Source: Phlebotomus papatasi (Eukaryota; Arthropoda; Insecta; Diptera; Psychodidae). Taken from it: DNA of 64,000 nucleotides. The notes under the pieces were generated by a model. That model ran no database searches and had not been told where the DNA came from. It saw only the letters and a list, made by a program, of their open reading frames with translations. This document shows, piece after piece, positions 1 to 11,300 of the stretch. Positions within the stretch are counted from its first letter, which is position 1. Every line of letters begins with the position of its first letter. The stretch lies in contig NC_077222.1 in assembly GCF_024763615.1 (NCBI RefSeq), positions 28,644,001-28,708,000 on the forward strand. The letters run 5' to 3'. Made by a program: the position numbers and the translations under genes.

Positions 1-16
1 TCGACTACGTTATTTA

Positions 17-160
17 AAACAAAGGTTGAAAAGAAAATTTTTATAAAATTTAATCATTCTTTGATAGTGTCGTAGTCCGTCACATGGACAAATTACCCGC
101 TGTGGTCAAAAGACGTCTTCCAAAACAAAAATTGAATTATCTCGGCTACCGATAAGTTCA
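17..160. repeat. Dispersed repeat J, copy 1
   Basis: GTCACATGGACAAA, CCCGCTGTGGTC and CAAAACAAAAATTGAAT match the complement of 9588-9745. Confidence 0.75.
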
Positions 161-302
161 ATTTTTGGGGCAAAATTATAGAGGACAAAAGCGAAAGAAA
201 AACACATAAGAGACTGTAAATCTTTTGACCAATAAAAACAAGCAACGAAACATGGCAATGACATTTCTTTTCGCTGTGAGATATCAAAAATTGTTTCGAT
301 TT

Positions 303-682
303 TTGTTACATTTTACCCCAAGTGGTCGTTTTTAATAAAAGGATTTCAAGAGAAAAGAATCTTTGTAAAATTCTAGAGTATAGATAGCGGCTTCGTGTTC
401 AAAAAATCCAAATCATTTAGGAAATATTCACCAAGTGCAGCAATATTGAAAAATAAGTAGGTAATTATTGATATTTTCTGCAAGGAAACTATTTCAAAAA
501 TAGGGCTAAAACTTTCGACATTTTTTATTTTCTAAATTCCTTGTTCTAATTCTAAGAAACCTACATTGAAGAAGGTTATTGGAGGCTATCTATGGAAAAA
601 AATTTAAGCCGTTATCTCTTTTATCTTGGAGGATATTGAATTATGAAATTTTCTAGTTGTGACTTTTTGCCCCAGTCTCCCC
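303..682. repeat. Dispersed repeat I, copy 1 (upstream of Mp20-like)
   Basis: From TTTTACCCCAAGTGGT to GCCCCAGTCTCCCC before TA; a close copy is at 27149-27528. The left end is unclear. Confidence 0.78.
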
Positions 683-1955
683 TACTTACGTTGCGGCGTG
701 AGAACTACATTTTGCTACTTGGGTAATTTTTAACGTTTTCTTTTCAATAAACGTTAAATTTTGTGTTTATTGTGATACAGACTTAAAAATAAGCAGATTA
801 TTTTTTACTCTAATAATGGAATTGTTTTCGTTGGCAATTTTGCGACATTATTTACAAATTAAATAGTTTGAATATATTTCTACTTCAAGGTGACAAAATA
901 AAGTATAAATAATTCTATAGTTCAATGAACTGCTGCAGACATAATATAAAAATTATTATTATTCTTTCTATTGCAAGTAATATTGTAATGTTTTACAAGC
1001 GATTTTTTGATATTACAATTTAGTATTTGGTTTTTTTTGACACATGATAGATGGTATCTAGAAAATTCCTCGACATTTGCCTTCGATATTTTTCACGTGT
1101 CCTCTTCTGAGATATTTCTGGTAAAATAAATACATGTGAGTGGTGGAAAATATAAGATTATTTGAGTGAAAAAATCCCTCCGTTGCGTGTGTATAAGATA
1201 TTTTGGGTGGCTAAAATTAAAACATGTTACTCATACCGAGTTAAATCAGTTAGTTACAAACATGGAAAATAATTCAACAGTGTGATTCATGATTCTGATC
1301 TTGTTCCAATGCAACATCATGCTGAAAGTGGAGAATAATGCCCATAGTAATGCATATAAATGATTAAGATGGACTTTGAGAAAATGATTTTTTTTTAAAA
1401 AATATTTTCCACAATCATGTAAAGAGAAAAATTTCTATTTTTTATGCAAGAGCAATTTTGCATAATTAATTATTTCTCTGCAATTATTATATTAGCAAAT
1501 AAGATTCGATTAAATTATTCCACAATCACTTTATATGTTCATAAGGCATGCACCCAATATCATTTCATTTATTCATTCATTTGCTAAATGTTCACCTTTT
1601 TTATGGATCTTTCATTCTATTTCTTTTTCTTTTAATTTATTTTAGAGACTTTTCAATAGTGTTATAGTCTCTTTTCCCGCAACCACTATCGAAAGAGTGA
1701 AATTTGCGAAAAGAAAATGAGATGAGTATTGAATCTTTCACGTACTCAAAGGAGTTATTTAAAATACAAAGAATAAGCTGAAACCGCAAAAGAAAAATCC
1801 ACAATTACCCAGACATTTTCATATATGTATAGTACCCCCTTGGGCAGTTACTCTGAATACTTGTATAAGTATAACAAACCATACAGATAGAGATCTTATA
1901 AAATCATCTTGAAAAGACTAAACGTGGAGAGGAGGTTCATGATTAGACGGACGCC
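683..1955. other. Upstream region of the Mp20-like gene
   Basis: AT-rich, no convincing ORF. Any muscle enhancer would be expected here or in intron 1. A MEF2-like CTAAAATTAA at 1211-1220 is present but could be chance in this base composition. Confidence 0.4.
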
Positions 1956-1964
1956 TATATAAAA
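1956..1964 (+). promoter_or_regulatory. TATA box of the Mp20-like gene
   Basis: TATATAAAA lies about 330 nt before the start codon. Transcription would start near 1985-2005 (an Inr-like TCATTC is at 2001). No ATG occurs between there and 2285, which is unusual for 280 nt of AT-rich DNA and fits a 5' leader. Confidence 0.6.
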
Positions 1965-2284
1965 GTTCGCATTGACCCAAAAACAGGTATTTCAATTTCA
2001 TCATTCACAAACATCGCATCATCCAAAGGAAACGGTGAAAATCCTCTCGGGAAATTCTTGCGCGTTAGATCAAGTTGAGTAATTTATTGTTGAAATTTTT
2101 TCTTGCGCATTGAAAAATTGCGATCGCCAAAAAGTGCTTAGTGAATTGTGAATCTTTTTTTTGAAAATCAATTTCAACGAGAATTCCAGTTTGAATTTAC
2201 GGTGATTCGCTACTATCTCCGTAACTTCTTTTAAATTTAATATTTTGCTGTGAAGTATAAATTTTGAAAAGAAAATTTGTGAAA

Positions 2285-2308
2285 ATGCCTGGACGTCCAC
2301 TGTGGCAG
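2285..2308 (+). CDS. Mp20: Mp20-like coding exon 1 (MPGRPLWQ)
   Basis: Eight codons ending in CAG, followed by donor GTAATT. The ATG has an A-rich fly-type context (GAAAATGCC). It joins in phase 0 to VAGKREP of exon 2. The join MPGRPLWQ-VAGKR matches what I recall of insect transgelin/Mp20 N-termini, which is the main support for such a remote exon. Confidence 0.75.
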
Positions 2309-5300
2309 GTAATTAAAATTCTTTTGTACTGAAAGATATATGGTATTCGGCGGTATTTTCCTTGAAAAAAAAAGAATCAGTTTGTCAAATTCAAATTTGT
2401 GATAATTGAAAAGGGTTAAGTGTTTGTTTGAAAGCTCCCCATGATGAAGCATTTTCTTTGTTCGAAAAGGAAATATATATACCGCCGTAGGAGTCATACT
2501 TGTTTACGCGAAAAGCGTTCAAGAAAAACAATTCCAAGTCTTGACAAGGTTCCAATTTTTTCTGGGTAATGTCTCCACATTGATGCTTCATGCAATATTT
2601 GACAAAATATTTAACACATGGTTAATTACCGAGAATTTATGTTGATATTTTATTGGGTTTTCCAAGGTCTGGGTGAGATATTGACATTCAAGCAATATTT
2701 TCTATGATCGTTTCTGCATCTTTTTCAAGCTCTAGCAATATTAGATGGTCAAGAGGGAAATAGAAACAGTTTTTTTTTCTGTAATTTTAATTAATTTCAC
2801 ACATATATATTGTTTGTAGTCTAGACTAGGCTCTTAATTCATTAACATTGGAATGTACATAGCTCTTCACCTTATTTACACATTTTATTAACGCATTTGC
2901 AGTTGGAATGTCTCGCTTTAGTTATTCTTCCGACTGTACAGTTCACTGGGTTTTGGTATATCAGACACGAAGAAATTGGCGGGAATATTGTCAAAGATCT
3001 TCTTCATCATTCTCAGAAGGATATCCTCTACGGTTTTGGCGATAACTGGTTTAAGGCCCTCATTGACAGGACGCCAATTTTCATTCAGATAGGCATTTGT
3101 ACTGTCCTCTGTAAGAAAAAAAAATAAGAGTTATCTCATGATTGTTATCATGTTATTCTTCTAATGCGGACTACAGATTATTGGTTTAATCTTATTCGCG
3201 TCTTTAGGGTAATGTCATGACTCGGGGAAAAAAGTTTTCTTGGGTATTTACATTAATTGAAATCTATCTGTTCGTGCACGACATCATAATAGAAGGATGT
3301 AAGATTCTTGGCTCATTTTCTCAAGACTCCAGTTAGATTTCAATTAATGTAAATAGCCAAAAAGAAACTTTTTTCCCCGGGTCATATATGACCCTAAAGA
3401 CGCGAAAGAGTTAATCTTATTCGCGACTGCCTTTATAATTTATAAATATGAAAGTAATGGATCCCGATCAAAATCCCGAATGGGCCAAAATCCCGAAAGC
3501 CAAAATCCCGAATTCTTAAAAGTGTCATAGCTACTCCCACGATTGTACTCGTGCTTGTTGGAGGCAAAGGGAAATCTTCTGTATCTTGGAAAATTATTTT
3601 AAACATTTTCTTCCATATAATTTCATCCCTTTCACGATTTTGAATATTCGGGATTTTGGCTTTCGGGATTTTGGCCTTTTCGGGATTTTGGCGTTCGGAA
3701 TTTTGGCTTTCGGGATTTTGGCTGCCACCGGAAAGTAATATATAATGAAACCGGGAATTCTCGAGATTTCGTAAAATATTCAAGAACTCGTGGGAACCCC
3801 TATAACCCGGGACAGTTTTCAGGACCGTCGAGAAATCCGGAAAACCTTGAAGGATCCATGGGAAAAGAACACTTTATAACTAAATTATTAAATGAGACAA
3901 ATATATTACATATTTTGAGTATAATTGCATAAATTTTAGATGAAATATGTAGACAATACATAAAAACGTAATATTTACACATTCAGGGGAAGCGCGGTAG
4001 GACGACTGAACCTTCGGACAACTTTTACAGCTTTTACAGGAAATTTGAAGAATTGGTCTAGCTACTAAATTATAATTTAATATTGGATCAAAATCATTAA
4101 AAACATATTGAAAAAAATAATTTGTTCGAATATTGAGTGGTCTGAAAGTAGCGCGCTTTGTCCTAGTCTATTTTTGACTTATACGGGCTTCAGACCTAAA
4201 GTTAACCATGTGGCTAAACTACTCTAACTTCTTGTCAATCTAGATCTTTTGGAAAAAGTTAACTTCGGATTGGATTATTAAAGACAAATAACCTGTTGGA
4301 TTCTGGAAACGCAATAACATTGGTGACTACTTAGGATTTTGAGTTTTTTGGGAATTGGGCTATATCTCTAGTCCGAAAAACACCTTATTGTTGCTCAAAA
4401 GAGTACTGACTTGGGTTAATCTTACTATCCTTAGTCAATCCAGTGCAAAAGGTACCGATTTAAGAACTTAAAGTTAAACTAGAAAGTTAATTAGTTGGTG
4501 ACTATAATATTGACTAGAATATTATAAAACTTCAAAACTTCTGTAGACCTGACATTTAATGAGATGGTTTAACTTTAATAGGGTGAAAATAAACCATAAT
4601 TTTGTACAAACTCAAGGGGTTAGAAGAAATTGGGAATAGAAACATATATTTTTTTAAAAATTACTTGAAAGGTTTTGATTAATAGAATCAATTACAGAAT
4701 CCTCAGAAGTCGCCGATCAAGTGTTCTAATTTGATTATATACAGTAATGGTATACGCGGTAATAACGAAAAAATGGCACAAATTTTTGACATTGGTTACC
4801 TTTTCAAAAAATCATATTTTATTTAATTTGGATAAGGCCAATTTATACTTCAGATTGTAATTATCAGTAGGTCTATTTGCTATTTAGAAGTTAGAGAATT
4901 TAAGAACGAGAATTTAAAATCCTTATTATAATTTCCGAAATTAAGATTGAGACTTAAACTAGAAGACATGTTTGGAGGTAGCTTTACTATTTAAAAGTAG
5001 CATAAGGTTATTAAGATTTTAAGATTGATATGAAATTTAAAATTGGGGCACATACAAATACTCCTTTTATTTTAGTTTTTAGTTTATTTTTTATTAAATA
5101 TTCGGTTTAGCCTTAACTTTGAAATTTTGACTGTTCAATGCAGGCTTTAAGCTAGATTATGTAAAATAAAATTCGAAAATTTTAAAGTCTTTTTTACTTA
5201 AGCTTTTTTTTATTTTAAAACTTAAAAAAAACTATTTTGAAATTAGTTATTACATGAAATTAAATATTGCATGATTTTCAATCAAGTCAAAGTAGGGGTG

Positions 5301-8300
5301 ACATGATAATTTCTTTTCGGTAGTAGGGACGAGGAAACCTCACATATAGGGAACCCATATTGACACTTTTGTCAATATCTTGAAATTTATTTTTAAAGTA
5401 TCAGATAAAATGTAAATAAGATAACTTTCTTTCCTTAATTTACGTTTACTTATAAGAATATATGTTCAAATTTCGTAGTCCAAATGGTACAGTGTAGCGT
5501 GTTAATAGGTCTTGACAGGACTTCTTAAGGTGTCAATAGTTGTTCCTTTCAGCCTATTTACTGTTGAAAAATTAATGAAAAATTAATGAATGAAAAATTA
5601 AAAAATTGAAATGATAGCTGCATTTTCTGTAGTTAATATGAATTTTTAATCACGTAGCTTAAAGAATACAATTAATTAAAAGTTTAAAAAAGTTATCAAT
5701 TCACATCAGGCAAGGTTATATTCCAGTTTTTTCAACAGTTTTCTTTTTAAATTGATGGTTATTAGCGCTCTTATTAAAGTTTTAATTAGTTTTGGATCAA
5801 TTTCCACTTTTTTAGGTTTTTAGCTAATTAGATATTTGCATTAAGTTCAATATACAAATCACTACATAGATAAATCATATTAGAATGTGAAATTGCATTA
5901 ACAGTTCAAGATTTATTCTTATTGAGATAAAGATCTTTGAATTTATGTGCAGTACTTCTTTGACTAAAAAACGTAAACAATATTACAATGAGTAAATTGA
6001 AAAGTAAATGTTATTTTTGTTATTTTTTTTTTAACGTTATTATTAAAGTTTTCCTTATATAAGATATTGAGCAGTAAAGCGAGCTTCAGACTTAAAGCTT
6101 AGGGAGAAGTAGGGTGCTTTTGAATTGGGGCACCTTTGAAATTTAATGTAATTTAGCTTCATAATTGATTTGTAGCTCTAAAAAATATCATAATTAGTTC
6201 CAGTTCTATTTAAAAATTAAAGTAAAACTTTTATTTTAAAGGTACCTCAATTCAAAGATGTTGGGCTTCCTCTTATTTGAATGTTTTGATTTATTTACAA
6301 AAAAAAATGTAAACTGGCTCTTTTTCAGGAAATCCTAATTTAGATTGGTATCTTAGGGCTAATATTGATATACCAGGTTTAATAAAAATCACTAGAATTG
6401 TTTAAACTTATTTAGTCTAAAGATTATTAGTGCACATCGAGACTATCGGGGACTGGTATTATGGTAGGGTAAAGTGATACAAGTTGGACAATTCGCCGGT
6501 ACAAGTTGGACATGGCTTTTTTCTTGATAAATACAGTACAAAATTTGTTTTTAAGCACAAAGAACTAAATTATAAAACTAAAGCATTAAAAATATACAAA
6601 TAAAAATGAAGTACTAAATTTATCAAGAAAAAAAAGCTCTCTCCAACTTGTACAATTGTCCAACTTGTACCACTTTACCCTACTATTTCAACGAAAAATC
6701 AAAAGAGGAAATTTTCCTCCTGTAAATTTTTTTTTTAAATAACATTACTGTTCTCAAGTGTTTCTGCATTATTGACTTTTCTATGTCTTGGTTGCTGTCA
6801 TGACTGTTTTATCCGCCCTCCGACGTTTTCTAAAATCATCAAACAGCCACGACAGGAAAAAGCCCGAACAAGTCGTTTACTCAGAAATACATTAGTACAG
6901 CCATGTGCTAAAAAAGTGTTGAGGAGAAATATTTCCTCTTTTAAATCTTCATTGAAATAGCACCATACACCTCTAGCCTCTAGCTTAAAGATCGCTTAAG
7001 TCTGAATCCTAAACCAAGATCTGCAACAAATATAATCTCTTATGATTTCAATGGTTTATTTTAGATTCTGATATAATTATACATTGTAGGAGTATATATA
7101 TTTTGAATATTTCAATGTATCGGTTGAATACAAAGTAATTGATGAGGATTACAGCTACAAGAGTGATCTGAGTGGAAACAAATTATAATTATTTTTAATT
7201 TAGTTGCGTTAATTCGCTATGCCCAACATGAATTTTAATTAAGCTGCACAGAATAAATCAAATGGACATGGAAGGTAGTGATCATGGAGAAAACACGAGC
7301 ACTTGCCAAGTGTTGCATGTGATCATATGGTTTCCCGCATTTAATGAGAAATATCTACGGACCGTCGAGTATTCGGAACAACTTGCGACTTCATCTGCAA
7401 TTGCATTTTTCTTCCACTTAAATTATACTACTTTTTTTTGTTGCCAGTGAGTGACAAGGGAAATCTTTAGTGTATCTGCATAACGAAAATATGATGCAGT
7501 ATGCGAGAAAGAGCAAAAAAAAAATTTGCATTGCAATTTTTCTGATCTATTTAGGAAATGCACTTTACATATTTCACATATCATAAATGCAACAATCACT
7601 TATAGAGAAATTATATCATTCAGCAGAGGATGTAAATGTTAGTAATAATTCAATTGATGGGGGACTTGGGTGTTCGGAGGAAAAGTTAACGATATGTGAT
7701 CGACTTGTGATGAGTAATGGAACAATTGTTGCGTAGATTTGTGTCTAAAATTAAATGCTGACTTATGATGAAAATTTATTTTATGATGTTTATTTACCCA
7801 GAGCTTTGACTCCGTCAAAGAGATTGTCAAAGCGCAATCTTAGGCCACTGATATCGTATTCCACCCTTGTTCCTGTCACATTGTAGAACACAAAGCCATC
7901 CCTCTCAATCAGTCTCGTCCTGGTGTACATGTGGATGTTCATGTTAACAGGCTCTAGCCAGCACTTTCCCCGGCCATTGAGGGGTATAATAAGGATTCTG
8001 CCCTGCATCGTGTAAACACCTTCAATGCGAACCTTTGGGAGGAAGAATTTGGTCTCCCAACTGAAATCCTTGGGATTGACCCTGTTTCAAAAACATAAGA
8101 ATTTTTTTGTTTACATGGATGAACTCATCTGTACAGCACGTGTCGCATGCACAGCATAGAGTCATAAATTATTACTTGCTTTCAGTGACTTTTGTGTGTC
8201 TAAATCCCGTCACGGTGACCTTTGACAAGGACGCATTTAAACTCACAGGACCAGCACCTTGTAATACTTTGATGCGGTTTATTTTTAGTGGATCAACAAC

Positions 8301-11300
8301 CACATCTTCGAGACCTTCAATCCCAGTGTACAAGTGCTGAAAGAGTCTCTGAATGTCCTCCGTGGAACATTTTGTGAATTCCTCTTCCGATACCGTCTGA
8401 ATGGGGCACGTTTTCAGGAAAGACGCTTAAATAAAAGTGAAAAACAAATATGAGTAATGATGGGTCATTTAACTTAAACCTTGTTGAGAACATTTAACCC
8501 TTTCATGATCATGTAATCGTAATCTTGAACCAGACAATTATACAATTGAAATATATATTATAATGGAATGGAATCGTTGGTCCGCCGAAATCAGGTTTTT
8601 AATTTATTGCAAGAAATTGCAATGTCATGCTAATTAAATACTTGGATAGAGATTCTTGATCTTCCGGTATTTTCTGAGACGATTAATAATGAAAAGAATC
8701 TGAGACAAAGTTCTTGCTTTATGACTAAATAGCTGCTAAAACAGACTAACTGTGTTATCACACTTGCACATTAAAATTTTAATATGAGTCACATTAATTG
8801 TCGCTTGTGAGAGTCCAAATGTGTAATTTGTGTGTTTGAATCATTTTATATTCAAAATTTGATCTATTTGTTAATAAAAAGGTAGACTTGGCCCGCAAAA
8901 TTTGATATTAAATTGATTTATAGCATTAATGCGAAAAATTAATGCGATTTTCTCTTTAATTTTTTAATGTGAAAAATATTTATGCTTTAGGTAAATTTAA
9001 ACTTATTTTTGCAGGCCAAGTCCACTTCTTTATCAATAAATAGAAAAACCCTAAATATTAAGTGACTCAAAAACACAAATAACATATTTGGACACTCACA
9101 AGCGACAATTAATGTGAATCACATTAAAATTTTAATGTGCAAGTGTGATAACGCCGTAAAACACAAACATAGGGTAAAGTGATATAATTTGGAATTAGTG
9201 TTATAAGTTGGACAATTCGCCGGTACAAGTTGGACATGGCTTTTTCTTGATAAATATAGTACAAAATTTGTGTTTAAGCACAAGGAACCAAATTATAAAA
9301 CTAAAGCATTAAAAATATACAAATAAGTACAAAATTTATCAAGACAAATTTCAGAAAGAATTAGGGGGAAGTGGGTCATCTTAGAAATCGAACCGGTTAG
9401 TGGGACACCTTTGAAATTGGGATTTTTCACCTAATTTTAAATCGAATTTAGCTTCTGAATCTGTTTGTACGCTAAATTATATCAAGATAAGGCTCAATTT
9501 TATTTAAAAATAGGTGAAAAATCCCAGTTTCAAAAGTGTCCCACTTTCAAAGATGCCCCACTTCCTCCTATAGAGTTCTTTTTGTAGATAAACTTATCGG
9601 TTGCTCGATGACCGAGATTATTCAATTTTTGTTTTGTAACACGTTTTTCGACCACAGCGGGCAGTTTGTCCATGTGACGAACTATGACAATATCAAAGAA
9701 TAATTGAATTTTGTAAGAATTTTCTTTTAAACTTTTATTGTATTAAAATAGTCGGGATATATGTACCTATATTATATCTAGGATTCCATAAATTGTCTAT
9801 ATAGTGCATTAGGATAATTTATTCTCGTTCTTTTTTAACAGGTTTAATTTTATTAAAATATGAATATTTGTAATTTTTTATGCACATTTTAAATATGTGT
9901 CTAAGGATCGCTAAAGGAAGAGCCTATCTAAGGAAATCATATAGAATCGCATATAAAACTACAAAAAATAAATTATCTCAGTGTATACGTAAAAGGAATA
10001 TTAAAATAATTCGATTCTGTAATTTAAATACCTAGTCGGTTATAAAATTATGCAACAAAATGATTTATTGGAGGTAAACCACAGGAAGTAAAATAATATA
10101 ATACTTGATGTGCGGTTGCCCTAAAAATACGTGTAAAACATGAGATGTAAAATAAAAGTTTAATAAAACCAATAAAAATTATACCGAGAATTCGTCGTTT
10201 CCATCACCTGCTACTGTAACTTCATAATTCTGTCTTGATTGAGTATTCCTTGCGAAGAGTATAATATTTTTTATTGAGATATACTTTGGGCCATTTTTAT
10301 CTATATTATTCCTCAGATTATAATTATTTTTGCTTCTCTCTTACTTAGTAATAGCTATGACTCGCTTAAAGCATATAGATGCAACATACTTAACTATTGA
10401 GAATAGAACCATAATCTTTCGAATAAACGACTTCACTAAGTTTGCTAACTTAATGTCTCATTTACATGCGGTATTTAAAAAGTGTTTGTTATTATTTTCC
10501 AGTTTGTTATATTAGATGAGATCATATATTCTGTCAGTAGAAGAGGTAAAAAGTTTGGAGTGGTATATCTCAGCTCCTGATGAACATAATTGGATGAGTG
10601 AACTATTGTTGGAAAGCTTGGCTCATTAGCTTTCAGAATCTGGTATATGTAATTGGCTATGGGTAAATCATGGTCATCCAGAACCATTTATGTCGAAGAA
10701 GACACTTTTTGCAACGTCTTTTTTTGACCATCTACTGCTGGGACCAGGAGTGACCCACAATTCTCGCACTTGGACTGTTCGTTAGAGGAACTCAAAGGGT
10801 ATAATTTGTGGGAGAAACTTTTTTTTTGGACATCTTACTTTTTTTTATTCATCCACTTTTGCAAGAATTTTAACATTTTACACGCATAGAAAAAAATGAC
10901 AGAAATCCTTCTATCTCATTTTCTGGACAAACTAATGAAGATATCGACTTGGAATGTTCTAAGTACTCCCCCATAAGTTGATCCAAGGAATCCAAATATC
11001 ATATCAATTTCATCCCCACGTCTATCCTTCCCCTCCAGAAACCACTCTTTTAGGATTTTTGTAATTTTTTCCTTGCGTGTAAAATGTTAAAATTCTTGCA
11101 AAAGTCGATGAATAAAAAAAAGTAAGATGTCCAAAAAAAGTTTCTTCCACAAATTATACCCTTTGAGTTCCTCTAACGAACAGTCCAAGTGCGAGAATTG
11201 TGGGTCACTCCTGGTCCCAGCAGTAGATGGTCAAAAATGACGCTGCAAAAAGTGTCTTCTTCGACATAAATGGTTCTGGATGACCATGATTTACCCATAG

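Noticed and set aside
1211..1220. MEF2-like site upstream of the muscle gene
   Set aside because: Ten-base AT-rich match in AT-rich DNA; expected by chance.
3433..3783. 116-codon minus ORF rich in NPE/AKIP repeats
   Set aside because: Produced entirely by the CGGGATTTTGGC minisatellite arms; the same artefact recurs at 33790-34164.
7639..7800. A last takeout-like exon directly after exon 3, or termination at GK-stop
   Set aside because: No takeout similarity there; the diagnostic C-terminal exon was found at 2918-3108 with matching phase.
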